A program made the position numbers and the translations under genes. The notes below the pieces were generated by a model that was not told the origin of the DNA, searched no databases, and was given only the letters and a program-made list of their open reading frames with translations. A stretch of DNA of 47,221 nt from a virus. Within the stretch, counting starts at the first letter, position 1; each line of letters begins with the position of its first letter. The stretch spans positions 1-47,221 of IMG/VR virus record IMGVR_UViG_3300042384_000153. The stretch is one strand, 5' to 3'. Below, in pieces: positions 13,567-23,204 of the stretch.

Positions 13567-14586
13567 CTAGTTAGTTTTTTGACGGTTACGAATCATCGCT
13601 AGGATGTCTTCAGCACGTTGGCCGCCAGCTGCTGGAGTAGCTATTGGTGCTGTTGGAGCACTAACTGCCACTTCATCTTCCACTACAACAGGATCAGGAG
13701 TGAACGGAGGGTTACTTTCTACGTGTTCACTTTCTACTGCGCGATCTGCCGTTACTGGAGCTGCTGTAGCTGTTGCTGCCGGAGCTGCTGTTGCTGCCAC
13801 ACCACGTGGGCGATAGTAAGCACCCCAACGTTCTGTATCGTATGGTTGACCATCAACTGATGCTTCAAACATCTCTTTGATAACTTTAAGCTCAACATCG
13901 CTTGGTTTCTTAGGAAGGAATTCGCTAAGATTATACAAACCGTGCTTCTCGATAGATTCAGCTTCTTCTGCTGTTAGCGCAGATTCTTTGCGTGACCATT
14001 TTGAAGTTGAGTAGTCAGCATATCCACCTTTTGATGTTTTGCTAACTGTAAAGTCCAAACCACCTTGGTAGTCTGTTGGTAAGTTTTCTAACTCAGGATC
14101 AAGTAACGCTGACTTGATTAAGTTAAAGATTTGTGGGCTGATGATAAAGCGACGAATTGGATTCGCAGGTGCTTGGTCATCTGTTAGTGGATTTTCACGA
14201 ACAAAACCTTGGAACAAGTATGATTTCTTTTTCCAATATTTACGACCCATCTCTTCTAAACTTGGATCCTTGAACCATGTACGTACTTCTGCTAGTACAG
14301 GGCAAGATTCACCATACATTTCTACACATGGTACTTGTACTGTTACTGGTTTGCTGTCTGTTTGACCTTTAATGCCTGCGAAAGACAAGTTGATCATTAA
14401 ACGTTCTTCCCAGAAGAAGTCGTTTTTTGGATTTGCGTTTGGAAGAAAGCGCACTCTAGCGTTTGAACCCTCTGGAATGTTCCAGTGTGCGTAGATTGCG
14501 TTGTCGCCTTGTGATTGACCGTTGCCGCTGCTACGGTTTTCTTGGGCTTGTAGTTTTGCTCTGATTTCTGCTAATGATGTTGCCAT
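13567..14586 (-). CDS. 32: Single-stranded DNA-binding protein gp32
   Basis: 339 residues from the ATG at 14586, chosen for its AAAGGAA site; a longer frame lacks one. The N-terminal basic B-domain-like segment MATSLAEIRAKLQAQENR is followed by the OB core and a cysteine pair CVEMYGESC near the zinc-site region of gp32. A Pro/Ala/Thr-rich linker (about residues 255-320) precedes a short terminal helix. Unlike T4 gp32 the extreme C-terminus is not strongly acidic; acidic residues lie in the linker. It coats single-stranded DNA and works with UvsX and UvsY. Confidence 0.92.
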   Translation of the reverse strand: MATSLAEIRAKLQAQENRSSGNGQSQGDNAIYAHWNIPEGSNARVRFLPNANPKNDFFWEERLMINLSFAGIKGQTDSKPVTVQVPCVEMYGESCPVLAEVRTWFKDPSLEEMGRKYWKKKSYLFQGFVRENPLTDDQAPANPIRRFIISPQIFNLIKSALLDPELENLPTDYQGGLDFTVSKTSKGGYADYSTSKWSRKESALTAEEAESIEKHGLYNLSEFLPKKPSDVELKVIKEMFEASVDGQPYDTERWGAYYRPRGVAATAAPAATATAAPVTADRAVESEHVESNPPFTPDPVVVEDEVAVSAPTAPIATPAAGGQRAEDILAMIRNRQKTN

Positions 14587-14684
14587 GATAATTTCCTTTA
14601 TGTTAAGTTGGTCTTTAATATGCCTAAAACGTATAAGCATCTATATACTATACGTTATATATATTTATCTCGCAAGAGATATTT
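14587..14684 (-). promoter_or_regulatory. gp32 leader: late element and possible pseudoknot operator
   Basis: A 98-nt noncoding leader. It contains GATAAATA (14669-14662), a small hairpin ATCTC/GAGAT just upstream of it and an 8-bp hairpin AACGTATA/TATACGTT (14656-14649 with 14635-14628). Loop bases ATGCT can pair with downstream GGCAT (14624-14620), giving an H-type pseudoknot if the first stem frays. An A-rich unstructured stretch with the ribosome binding site follows. T4 gene 32 is autoregulated through a similar leader. Confidence 0.5.
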
Positions 14685-16037
14685 CTAACTATTTTTACCA
14701 ATCTTACGTTCTACTATGTCGATGATAATAGCATCACGCTTGAGTTGCCCTTCTAATTCTTTAATAGCAATAGTATTATCGTATGTCATAGTATATCCCA
14801 ACGATACTGCTACTTCTTGTAGCTGTTTGCGTCTGCGCACTCTTTCTTCCGCAGTTAATGTAGGGTTTGACTTATTATACCATATACCTACTTCTTTTGT
14901 TAATATCATGTTAGGATCTGCTCGACTAGTAGTATACAACGGTGTGCCTGGGTGGATACTTAGATTGTAGCCTGCCTGTAACTCTATAATTGTTTTACCT
15001 ACTAGATGCTTGTAACGTTCTAGCATTGCTAGGGTTTGATGAAAGTCGTCGAGTGTTTCTGTAGGGTAACCAACAAACATAAGTAAAATGGCACGAAGGC
15101 CCAACTTATCCATGTATTCTAAACTATGATCTAAATCAGCATTAGTAAAGTTCTTTTTCATTTGCTGCCTAAGATTATCACTGCCTGTTTCTACCCCTAT
15201 CTCTAAAACAATGTTGCCAGAGGCTGCAATTTTGCGCCAGTAATCTTCATTAGACTGACTAGCGTTTCTTATAATAAACTGGCTGCCCCACGAAAATTTA
15301 GGGAAACGCTGTTTAATTTCAATCAGATGATCTAACAACTCATAAAATGCCGGCAGTGATCCGTTAACTAAACTGTCAGTAAAATGGATATGGGCATGAT
15401 CAAATGTTGTTAGGATCTGCTCTATTTCAGCCGCAATAGATTTGGGCGCACGTTGAGAAAACTTCCAATGCTCGTGTATTTCACAGAATGTACATTTACG
15501 TACACACCCCCTAGATCCTGATATAGGAACCCAGATCGGTTGTTCAACTTTCTCAGCTTCTTGTTTATAAAAGTTAACATCGTAATCACCGTAATACGGT
15601 AGATAGGGAGCTGTCATTGGAGTAAAATCTAATTGTCTATCAATACCAAAGAACTCTGTTAGAAACTTTGGCCACTGCACCTCGCCGTCACCTTCTATAC
15701 AAACGTCAGCAGTCATTGCCACTTTGCCGTTTATACTATCTTTAATGCCACTGCCGCCGGCTACTATTGTTATTTTGGGATTTAACTGTTTTAATAACGT
15801 TACTAATTCCTGTGCTTTGGGTTTGCTCTTGTAAGTAAATACACTTAAAGCAACTACTTCTGGATCAAACGCTAATATTTGTTCTGCCCAGAATGACACA
15901 GTACCGTTGGGGTCTTTATTGAAATCAAGAAATGCCGCTGATAGACCTAACCACTTAGTTGCCCCTAATAAGACAGCAGGGGCACCCGGTAAGTTCCAAC
16001 TTGGCATTGGTGGGAAGTTGCAGACAACTACATTCAT
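14685..16037 (-). CDS. B12-binding-domain radical SAM protein
   Basis: 450 residues. Residues 1-140 form a Rossmann-like cobalamin-binding-type domain (PEVVALSVFTYKSK, then IVAGGSG near 91-97). A radical SAM domain with CVRKCTFC (C178, C182, C185) follows, with a typical LEIGVETGSD strand. There is no DxHxxG cobalamin motif, so binding of B12 is uncertain. Enzymes of this class do methylations and ring rearrangements. It is transcribed from just behind the terminator at 16058-16085; GATAAGTA ends 5 nt before the ATG, predicting a leaderless message. Confidence 0.88.
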   Translation of the reverse strand: MNVVVCNFPPMPSWNLPGAPAVLLGATKWLGLSAAFLDFNKDPNGTVSFWAEQILAFDPEVVALSVFTYKSKPKAQELVTLLKQLNPKITIVAGGSGIKDSINGKVAMTADVCIEGDGEVQWPKFLTEFFGIDRQLDFTPMTAPYLPYYGDYDVNFYKQEAEKVEQPIWVPISGSRGCVRKCTFCEIHEHWKFSQRAPKSIAAEIEQILTTFDHAHIHFTDSLVNGSLPAFYELLDHLIEIKQRFPKFSWGSQFIIRNASQSNEDYWRKIAASGNIVLEIGVETGSDNLRQQMKKNFTNADLDHSLEYMDKLGLRAILLMFVGYPTETLDDFHQTLAMLERYKHLVGKTIIELQAGYNLSIHPGTPLYTTSRADPNMILTKEVGIWYNKSNPTLTAEERVRRRKQLQEVAVSLGYTMTYDNTIAIKELEGQLKRDAIIIDIVERKIGKNS

Positions 16038-16042
16038 AATAA

Positions 16043-16050
16043 TACTTATC
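16043..16050 (-). promoter_or_regulatory. Late-like element GATAAGTA, leaderless start
   Basis: Five nt upstream of the ATG at 16037 and directly behind the terminator, marking a new transcription unit. Confidence 0.55.
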
Positions 16051-16057
16051 AGCCAAC

Positions 16058-16085
16058 AAAAAAGGCACTATAAAAGTGCCTTTTT
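16058..16085 (-). terminator. Rho-independent terminator
   Basis: Stem AAAAAGGCAC/GTGCCTTTTT with a 7-nt loop and T-runs on both strands. It separates the gp17/629-residue unit from the B12-radical SAM/gp32 unit. Confidence 0.9.
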
Positions 16086-16109
16086 CTAATTGATATTATA
16101 ATTGTTATT

Positions 16110-17999
16110 TTACTTTAAACCTGCTATTCTGCGCATCTGCGCAATATCTTCATCAAACTGTTTGTTATATAATGATACATCGTCTTCTGGTTCATCTTTA
16201 GCTATTGCCTTAATACCATGAGGAATAGTTTTAAGTTTGTCTAAAAAGTTTAAGTCTTTTGCGCCCATACGTTTTAGTTTTTCATCTTTGTTAACGTGGT
16301 CTTCGTAACCTTCTGCCAGTGCTGCTTTCATTTCTTCTTTAGATTTGCCATATTTTGCCTGGAATTCTTCGTCTGACAGTTCTGTAAGATCCATGTCAAC
16401 TTCTTTCATTTTGCCTTCTGCTAGTTCGCCACTGCCTTCTAACTGATCAACAACTTGTTGAACATAAGCACTAACATCGCTAGAACCGATTTCTTCAACA
16501 TCACCTACCCATTCAGCAACATCTCTAGCCGCATCCATAATTGCTTGTGGGCCGTGTTGTACTAATAAGTCTTTGTGTTGGTTAATAATACGACGAATAA
16601 TTGCTGATTGAACAGCTTCACAACAATCACTGCTGCTATTATCTTCGTCAACTACTGGGTCATCCATACCACTAGCACCATAAGTATCACCTTCACTGTA
16701 TTGATCAGGAGTATCTTCGTCGCCAATAGTAGACATAATTTGCCCGTAAATTTCTGGCATGTTTTCTTCTACCCAGACCATAACTACATCACGAGCATCG
16801 GCATCGGGATTTGCTTCTGCCAATTCACCCAATTGATCAAATAATCTATCATCACCTATAATATTATACAGTGCGTTGGTAGCGTTTTGCGCATCAACTC
16901 CAACAATAAGTGGTTCACTTAATAGGTCAATTAGTTCCGAAACTTGGTCTTCACCTTCTGGTTTAGCCCAAGTACCTTCAGCTACATTGTTAGCCCAACT
17001 TTCAAACTGTTCTGCAAATTTATTTTCTTTTTTCATTTTATAAGCCTTTTGCACTAGAGGTAGCGCATCTTCCATTTTATCGTTATAAGTACGTTTAACA
17101 AAACGTTCACGCATACTGTCTGCGTCGTAATCGTCCATCAATGTATGTTCTTCATTGTGGAAATGTTCTTTACACGCAGCATAGCCTTTTCGACCACCAA
17201 TACGTTTAAGAGCATTATTTAATAAACCGTGGTATTCAAATGCTGCTTCAACCATCGATTGTGTTTCAGCATCTTCAAATGTTCTACGAACCATTGCTGA
17301 TTTAAAAGGACGTAGTTTACCACATTCTTCAGCAATACGTGTAATGTGTTGACCAAAGTCATCCATTAGACTGCCGCCTTCACTAATATGACGTGCCATA
17401 GCACGAGCATACTTTAAGTTATTGTGTGGTAATTTGAATCGTTCGCCGTCGTGTGTTTCAACAAAAATACTATTAATGTGACGAGCACGTGCGCCTCTAA
17501 CTTCATCTACTACAGGCTGGCTATGACGTACTATAATACGCACATTACCGTCATTTTCGTAACTGCTACGACTAGTGCCGTGTAAGCGACTTTCAGATAC
17601 AACTTCATCTTTGGCGTATGTGCTGTCTGACTTACTTACTTGTTGTAGGTCACGATGTTTTAGTGTACTACGTGTAATATCACGTGGCTCAAAGCTCAAT
17701 AAGTTACGTTTAGCAAACTCACGTAGTTCACGTAGGAATCCGTACCATGTGTTTTTTTGTTCTTCGTCTAGATCTGAGCTAATGTTTTTGCTGAAGTAGA
17801 CTTTAAGGCTATTTTCATCAATTAGACTAAGTGTGATGTTACCGTAGTCGTGTCCTTCAGATACATAGTCAAAGTTAAAAAACCGCGCTTCTTCTGGTTC
17901 TTGTGTAGCTTTGGCGTTTTCGTCACCGAGCGTGACATCTTCGAAACGATCACGGATCTTTTCAAATAATGATTCGGCTATTTTATTAATTTCTCTCAT
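16110..17999 (-). CDS. Large conserved T4-like phage protein of unknown function
   Basis: 629 residues, rich in acid and Glu/Asp clusters, with no signal peptide or membrane segment. A recognisable block, RARHINSIFVETHDGERF then NNLKYARAMARHISEGG (about residues 170-215), recurs in large unknown proteins of marine T4-like phages. The C-terminal end QMRRIAGLK is also typical of virion-associated proteins there. Location behind gp17 suggests a late or virion role. GATAAATA ends 5 nt before the ATG, so the message should be leaderless. Confidence 0.8.
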   Translation of the reverse strand: MREINKIAESLFEKIRDRFEDVTLGDENAKATQEPEEARFFNFDYVSEGHDYGNITLSLIDENSLKVYFSKNISSDLDEEQKNTWYGFLRELREFAKRNLLSFEPRDITRSTLKHRDLQQVSKSDSTYAKDEVVSESRLHGTSRSSYENDGNVRIIVRHSQPVVDEVRGARARHINSIFVETHDGERFKLPHNNLKYARAMARHISEGGSLMDDFGQHITRIAEECGKLRPFKSAMVRRTFEDAETQSMVEAAFEYHGLLNNALKRIGGRKGYAACKEHFHNEEHTLMDDYDADSMRERFVKRTYNDKMEDALPLVQKAYKMKKENKFAEQFESWANNVAEGTWAKPEGEDQVSELIDLLSEPLIVGVDAQNATNALYNIIGDDRLFDQLGELAEANPDADARDVVMVWVEENMPEIYGQIMSTIGDEDTPDQYSEGDTYGASGMDDPVVDEDNSSSDCCEAVQSAIIRRIINQHKDLLVQHGPQAIMDAARDVAEWVGDVEEIGSSDVSAYVQQVVDQLEGSGELAEGKMKEVDMDLTELSDEEFQAKYGKSKEEMKAALAEGYEDHVNKDEKLKRMGAKDLNFLDKLKTIPHGIKAIAKDEPEDDVSLYNKQFDEDIAQMRRIAGLK

Positions 18000-18004
18000 A
18001 GTAT

Positions 18005-18012
18005 TATTTATC
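18005..18012 (-). promoter_or_regulatory. Late promoter element GATAAATA, leaderless start
   Basis: Sits in the 13-nt gap behind gp17 and ends 5 nt before the ATG at 17999. No Shine-Dalgarno. Confidence 0.65.
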
Positions 18013-19581
18013 TTAAAACATTATAAAGGGCATTGGCTCAATCACATCATCCATTGTGTCGCGCATTGCATTGTCTAACTGACTGTCGAATGATTGAAGC
18101 ATCATTGCCATACGTACTACTAGTAGCAAGCTCATTACTAGATCGTCGGTTTCGCCCGGTTTAGCAGCATAACTAGGGCCATTGGCTACAAACGTTTTAA
18201 GTTCTGAAATTAAGTTTTTACTACAAATAGTCATGCGTTTACTTTCAATTAAATTTTTTAATTTAGCGCAGGCACTTAGTTTTGACTTGTTAGTAGTGTT
18301 AAATCCTTTACGATATCTTCTTCCAGAACTAGACTGCTTAGGTTCACTTAAGAATGTACCTTTAATGTTTTCTTCACCAAGTTCACTTACACTAATAAGT
18401 GCTGCCTCACCTAAGGTATTGTTTTCCATTGAGTAGTAAATGCTATTCACTGGTACTGTTTCTGCTAGATACTTAGTAATTTCGCTGAGGATACCGATTT
18501 GACGTTGTACCATAGTGCGATTATGTTGCCACTCACCGACTTGCTGGAAACTAGGTAATTCAAATATCTGTATAGCTGCAGGATCACCGCCTGTACCTAG
18601 ACTAGGATCCAACGCTATCATATAAGTCATGCTAGGATTTGGTTTTTTATACCAACGCACTTGCCCTTGTCGTTCTATTGGCTCTATTCCTGCCATTTCA
18701 ACTAAGTGGCCAGGATTAATCAGTGTTTCGTCCCAAATAATAAACTCACAGTCCATTTCTCGGCGGAAACGCTCATCGCCTAATTGCGCACGTTGCTCGC
18801 TGGCCCATTTTTCATCTCGATCTGGATGTTCTCTCCAATAACTACGAAATGCTCTAAATCCGTTTACACCTAGTTCTGTAGTATTACCAAACTCATCAAG
18901 TGTTTTATTAGCACCTTTCCATAGGGTAGCAAACTGGTCTTCATCGCTGTTGGGAGTTGAAGTAATAATACATTTACCACCAGTGGCTAGTGTGGGACTA
19001 ATAGAAGTCCAAAATTCTCGTCCTATGGTAGGGCGAACGAACGCAAACTCATCGCAATACAGTAGTGATATAGACATACCACGACCGGTGTTTTCAGTAG
19101 TTGTAGCACTTACAATACGACTTCCATTATCAAAGTCTATACTACCTTTGTTATAACTTACCGCTCCAGCACGTATGTGGTCCGGTACACTTTCATAAGC
19201 GTAGCGTATACGCTGCATGATTTCTTGCGAACCTGTAAACTTATGTGCGGCAATAAGAATAGTACTATCTGACACAAACATTGCGTACCATAACAAATAA
19301 CCCGCGGCACTTGTTGACTTACCGGTTTGACGTGGCATCAATGATATACTATAACGATAGTTGTGATAGGCGTCAATTAAACGCTTTTGATAAGTAAACG
19401 GTTGATATAGCATGCGCCCTTTAGTGGGATGCTGGATATAAAAGTAATTACTCATAAAGTACTCGGGTCCTGTTATAGGATCTGCGCACCTTGCAAATTC
19501 TTGTAGTTGTTCGTGTGTAAACGAATCCTGCTGATGAGGTTTCTTTACTAGAACATTATCTGTACCTTTTGCTGTTGCCAT
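18013..19581 (-). CDS. 17: Terminase large subunit gp17
   Basis: 522 residues. The ATPase domain has Walker A PRQTGKST (residues 83-90) and Walker B ISLLYCDE (about 171-178). The C-terminal RNase H-like nuclease includes the acidic strand MIALDPSLGTGGD, a SMENN segment and a late TDDLVMS motif. It powers DNA translocation into the prohead and cuts the concatemer. The length is slightly below the 610 of T4. GATAAGTA ends 5 nt before the ATG, predicting a leaderless mRNA. Confidence 0.95.
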   Translation of the reverse strand: MATAKGTDNVLVKKPHQQDSFTHEQLQEFARCADPITGPEYFMSNYFYIQHPTKGRMLYQPFTYQKRLIDAYHNYRYSISLMPRQTGKSTSAAGYLLWYAMFVSDSTILIAAHKFTGSQEIMQRIRYAYESVPDHIRAGAVSYNKGSIDFDNGSRIVSATTTENTGRGMSISLLYCDEFAFVRPTIGREFWTSISPTLATGGKCIITSTPNSDEDQFATLWKGANKTLDEFGNTTELGVNGFRAFRSYWREHPDRDEKWASEQRAQLGDERFRREMDCEFIIWDETLINPGHLVEMAGIEPIERQGQVRWYKKPNPSMTYMIALDPSLGTGGDPAAIQIFELPSFQQVGEWQHNRTMVQRQIGILSEITKYLAETVPVNSIYYSMENNTLGEAALISVSELGEENIKGTFLSEPKQSSSGRRYRKGFNTTNKSKLSACAKLKNLIESKRMTICSKNLISELKTFVANGPSYAAKPGETDDLVMSLLLVVRMAMMLQSFDSQLDNAMRDTMDDVIEPMPFIMF

Positions 19582-19586
19582 ATAGT

Positions 19587-19594
19587 TACTTATC
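19587..19594 (-). promoter_or_regulatory. Late-like element GATAAGTA upstream of gp17
   Basis: Five nt before the ATG at 19581. Confidence 0.55.
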
Positions 19595-19617
19595 CTGGCT
19601 TGGTTTAGAGAGTTAAA

Positions 19618-19845
19618 TTACCAGGGCTTTTCGCCTGTTAGATGAGGCATACTAAACCAAAGTTTAAACCACTCTGGTGTGCCTGGTTGGATGTTATTGT
19701 TGTTTTGGTATTGAATTTTTTCGTTAGCTGTAATGCTAGGATTACTGCCTTCTGTTTTTGCTACACTACCATAGCCACTATATTCTTGAAGATCAGCTTT
19801 ATTACCGATGCCAGCCATCACTCTAAGTTGTTCTAATTCGTCCAT
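19618..19845 (-). CDS. Small conserved protein next to terminase
   Basis: 75 residues. A low-complexity middle (YQNNNNIQ) precedes a compact C-terminal motif PGTPEWFKLWFSMPHLTGEKPW. That motif recurs in short proteins near terminase in T4-like marine phages; function unknown. The start overlaps the previous stop by one base (TAATG). Likely a late virion or morphogenesis accessory. Confidence 0.78.
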   Translation of the reverse strand: MDELEQLRVMAGIGNKADLQEYSGYGSVAKTEGSNPSITANEKIQYQNNNNIQPGTPEWFKLWFSMPHLTGEKPW

Positions 19846-20198
19846 TATACGCCGTATTTGTTTTTCTTAGGTTTAGCTACAGGACTAACTTTGTTTGCTT
19901 TGTTAGATTCAACACTACCTTTGCCGCCATGTGTTTTGCGTTTAAGGCCAAACTTCTTACTAGCATGATCAATTATTTCTTGATCGGCAGCACTGTAGCC
20001 TATTGTTACAAAGTCACTGCCTGTGCCGGCACGTTGATCAGCATCTACATCAGGAGCGCCTGCTAGCTCAATACCAAAGCGGTATGCTAGGTACGGATTA
20101 GCGTTATTATCTAAATGAGGAAAAGACTGAAGATTAGGAAGAGCATTTTTAGAACCCTTCCTAATATCACCTTCAGTAACTATTTCATTAATTTTCAT
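19845..20198 (-). CDS. Conserved late-region protein of unknown function
   Basis: 117 residues. MKINEIVTEG at the N-terminus and the block NPYLAYRFGIELAGAP (about residues 34-49) are familiar in T4-like marine phage virion-region proteins. The C-terminus is strongly basic (PKKNKYG). It is coupled to both neighbours by 1-nt overlaps. No enzymatic motif. Confidence 0.78.
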   Translation of the reverse strand: MKINEIVTEGDIRKGSKNALPNLQSFPHLDNNANPYLAYRFGIELAGAPDVDADQRAGTGSDFVTIGYSAADQEIIDHASKKFGLKRKTHGGKGSVESNKANKVSPVAKPKKNKYGV

Positions 20199-20503
20199 TA
20201 ATATTCGTCTTCTTCTTCTAGTCTACCACGTAGATCAGTTACAGAACCTGTTTGACTATTACTACGCAAAAATGCTTCAAGCCACGGGCGAGTGTATGCA
20301 CCAACAACATTACCTACTTCTTTAGTAGATTCAAGTTGATTCGCAATTCTAACCGCTTCCGATAATGCTTCCTCGAGTTGATCTATTAGATCAGCCGCGT
20401 GGCTAGTGCCTTCATCATCCCAAAGTGCTTCTTGGACTGGCTGTTCTAATGAACTACCGTTTTCAACAATCATCGCATATTTTTTTAATAAGTCTGAACT
20501 CAT
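20198..20503 (-). CDS. Conserved late-region protein of unknown function, 101 aa
   Basis: The start MSSDLLKKYAMIVENG at 20503 is preferred: AAAGGA precedes it and its ATG overlaps the stop of the 694-residue gene (ATGA). The protein is acidic, helical and ends in RLEEEDEY. No motif recognised; the late operon context suggests a virion component. Confidence 0.75.
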   Translation of the reverse strand: MSSDLLKKYAMIVENGSSLEQPVQEALWDDEGTSHAADLIDQLEEALSEAVRIANQLESTKEVGNVVGAYTRPWLEAFLRSNSQTGSVTDLRGRLEEEDEY

Positions 20504-22584
20504 TTTAATAATCCTTTTAACATGCCTGTGTATTTTTTCCATAAGTTGCTGTCTTCTCTAACAGCCATCGGATTGTCACCTGGGTATTCTTTGCGGAATT
20601 GTTCCTTGCTACGATGTAAATCATCACCGCTAGGAATAGCAGCACTTACTGGGCCAATTTTTTCGTTTGGTGTATTAGTATATTCAATATCACGTTCTTC
20701 ATCAACTTCTACTTCAACAGGTTCAACAATGCCTTGTGCGATCGCTGTTTCTGCGTCATGCGGCAATTCAACCGCAAGTGCTGTTGGAGCTTCTACTTCT
20801 TCCATGCCTGCTAACTTACGGAATAAGTTAAGCGCATCTTCTTGACCATTAGCAGTAATGCTAACGTTGATATCTTCTTTAACTGTGTAACGTTTACCGT
20901 CAACTTCAAACTCTTTAGCACCGCTGGCTTTAGCAGCCGCTAATGCGCCTGAAAATTCGTTGCCTTCTGCCATATCAGCTTCATTAACAACATCTGCGGC
21001 AGCATAGAATTTATCATGGCTGAAGCGTGGGTTTTGTTGTTTAAATATATCAGCGTGATGTTGTGCTAACTCTTTACGTTTAGCCTCATCTGGAATATTT
21101 TTAATTAAATCTGCTACCATACGGAAGTCTTTACGGCTTGCGGCCTCTTCAATGGTACTAGTGTCAGTAAACTCCTTGGTGCCTAGCTCAAACTTTTCGC
21201 CCTGTGGTGTGGCAGCTAGTTTACCAGTAAACGCATTACCTTCATCCATCACGTCATCTGATTGTTCTAATCCTGTAGATTGCTCTACTGTGGGAGCAGT
21301 TAAGCCCGCTAGTTTAGCAATCTCATCTAACTCTTCTACACCGCCTAAATGACTATTCATTGGAGCACCACACTCTGCTACATCTTTACAATAGTGACCG
21401 TATGATGTTGCTACGTCACCTAAGAAATCTTCGTCCATTAATAGAATGTTTCTAGCTTTATTAGGAGCAATACCTTGTGCTACCATTTCTTTACGTACGG
21501 CATCAACAAACTCAGGACCTGCTGTGTCTAAATGTGGATTTACACCAGCCAATGCTTTAGCAATTTGTTCGTAGAAGTAATCGGTTTCTTCCATAACACG
21601 TGCTTCTTTAAGTTTAGCTAGTTTAGATTTTTTCATCTTAGGAGCAGAGTTTTCAATGGTGTCACCAAATTTACAGCCTTCTTCTACATGTCCGGCTTTT
21701 TTAGCTTTCCACGCGGTAGCATAAGCAATGCCTTTTTCTTTCTTAGATAGATTACCGTCTTTAGCATAACCTTTCTTAATGTGTTTAACCATACGTTCGG
21801 CTTTCTTGCCCGGAGGTGCCACTTCATCTAAATCACTAACATCATCTTTTTGTGCAGCGCCACCGTAGGCTTTACCAGCAACTTTACGGATTGGGGTGTT
21901 TGTATTGCTACCACCACGCTCAGCACGTTCGTCTTCTTGACGGTCTTTTAGTGCTTGTAGACGTTTACGTTTAGCAATGGCATCAGCATTTGGCGCTTCT
22001 GGTTCATCGTAGGCCGCTTCGCTAAGATTTTTTTCTTTCTTCTTCATAGCCGCAACAAAGTCTGCCAGTTTACAGTCAGGGTTGGATTTTTTAAATTTTT
22101 CGTAGTTTGCTTTGAACTTAGGGTGCTTAGGATCATCAAGTGTATATGGACCTTGACCTTCTTTAATTTTTAGTTTGCTGGTTAGATCTTTTGCGTCACC
22201 GCCAAACATATCTTTAAACGCACCTTTGGCATTGTTTTTATCTTTAACTGCTTTCTTAGGTGGTTGATTAAAAGATGAGGAGTGACGTACACCGTATTCA
22301 TCGTAGTCGTCGCTACTAAACGGTTTAGCTTTTTTTTCCTTAGCGGCTTTCTTCATTGGCTCTTTCTTGTCGCCGTCTTTGTCCATATCTAAGAAGTCTG
22401 GTTTAGCAGATTCTTTAAAAGTTTGAAATTTAGATTCCAGGCTTCGAACAGCCTCCATAATATCGCCTTTGGCTTCTACACTCTCATAGATTTTTTCTAC
22501 CGGTGTTTCTGGTGTTAAGGCCGCAGTATCAGTGATACCTTTTAATTTGCCTAAGATGTTATAGATGTTGTTACTGTTGCTCAT
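20500..22584 (-). CDS. Large Lys/Glu/Asp-rich virion-region protein
   Basis: 694 residues of low-complexity, charged sequence with no catalytic motif. A recurring element PPGKKAERMVKHIKKGYAKDG then SKKEKGIAYATAWKAK (about residues 255-300) is typical of proteins encoded beside packaging genes in T4-like phages. Shorter acidic repeats of the form EGNxFxGxLAA occur twice (about 453 and 558). An internal or head-packaged protein is plausible. It is translated from an AAAGGA site 1 nt after the upstream stop. Confidence 0.75.
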   Translation of the reverse strand: MSNSNNIYNILGKLKGITDTAALTPETPVEKIYESVEAKGDIMEAVRSLESKFQTFKESAKPDFLDMDKDGDKKEPMKKAAKEKKAKPFSSDDYDEYGVRHSSSFNQPPKKAVKDKNNAKGAFKDMFGGDAKDLTSKLKIKEGQGPYTLDDPKHPKFKANYEKFKKSNPDCKLADFVAAMKKKEKNLSEAAYDEPEAPNADAIAKRKRLQALKDRQEDERAERGGSNTNTPIRKVAGKAYGGAAQKDDVSDLDEVAPPGKKAERMVKHIKKGYAKDGNLSKKEKGIAYATAWKAKKAGHVEEGCKFGDTIENSAPKMKKSKLAKLKEARVMEETDYFYEQIAKALAGVNPHLDTAGPEFVDAVRKEMVAQGIAPNKARNILLMDEDFLGDVATSYGHYCKDVAECGAPMNSHLGGVEELDEIAKLAGLTAPTVEQSTGLEQSDDVMDEGNAFTGKLAATPQGEKFELGTKEFTDTSTIEEAASRKDFRMVADLIKNIPDEAKRKELAQHHADIFKQQNPRFSHDKFYAAADVVNEADMAEGNEFSGALAAAKASGAKEFEVDGKRYTVKEDINVSITANGQEDALNLFRKLAGMEEVEAPTALAVELPHDAETAIAQGIVEPVEVEVDEERDIEYTNTPNEKIGPVSAAIPSGDDLHRSKEQFRKEYPGDNPMAVREDSNLWKKYTGMLKGLLK

Positions 22585-22585
22585 T

Positions 22586-23182
22586 TTATTGTCCTTTTAC
22601 CGCTGATGGGATTTTATTTTTTGTGCTGCCAACTGGGCTTGTGTTGCCTGTTGGAATATCATTTAAGGTTTGTGACTTAGTTTCATCGTTGCCGGCTATA
22701 TCAAATGTTACTTTGCTTAGTTCTTTTAACAAGGTACCTGCTTCTGCGTATGATTTACCAGCACCATTAGAAGTTTCCTCAAGAGGTTTATCTAATACTG
22801 CTTCGCCTTTTTTAAATTCACGAAGTTCATTACCCTCTAAGTTCCAGCGCCAGGCTTCTTCCGGATGGTTAGTAGGAACTACAACTATATTAGCTGACGG
22901 GTATCCGGCACGTTCTGCAATTATAGCACGTAATTGTTGATCAGTTACTGGATATGTTAACACCGCATCCATTAGATAAATTTGACAATTTTTCATGCTA
23001 GGGAAATCGATATCACTTTCCATTATTGGTAAGCGTTTAGCTTCACTAAGACTTTCTAAACCATACGAATCTAACGCAGTTTTTAAACGATCTACTGTTT
23101 CTGCTGGATCGATATTGGCTAGTTTAATACGAAATTCGTATGTTTTTTGTGATTGAGTTAAATGTTCTAAAAAGTTTTTCAT
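22586..23182 (-). CDS. Conserved T4-like virion-region protein, 198 aa
   Basis: The pattern YEFRIKLANIDPAETVDRLKTALDSYGLESLSEAKRLP is seen in T4-like marine phage proteins of the late operon. The segment reads like a ferredoxin-like alpha/beta domain, followed by a PSANIVVVPTNHPEEAWRWN block and a disordered Ser/Thr/Gly tail. Function unknown. It has a late promoter CATAAATA (23212-23205) and a leader of about 20 nt with AGGA. Confidence 0.78.
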   Translation of the reverse strand: MKNFLEHLTQSQKTYEFRIKLANIDPAETVDRLKTALDSYGLESLSEAKRLPIMESDIDFPSMKNCQIYLMDAVLTYPVTDQQLRAIIAERAGYPSANIVVVPTNHPEEAWRWNLEGNELREFKKGEAVLDKPLEETSNGAGKSYAEAGTLLKELSKVTFDIAGNDETKSQTLNDIPTGNTSPVGSTKNKIPSAVKGQ

Positions 23183-23204
23183 ACCTATAGGTCCTGTATA
23201 GTGT

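Noticed and set aside
13604-13860. Plus-strand frames opposite the gp32 linker
   Set aside because: Low-complexity shadow of the Ala/Pro/Thr codons of the linker.
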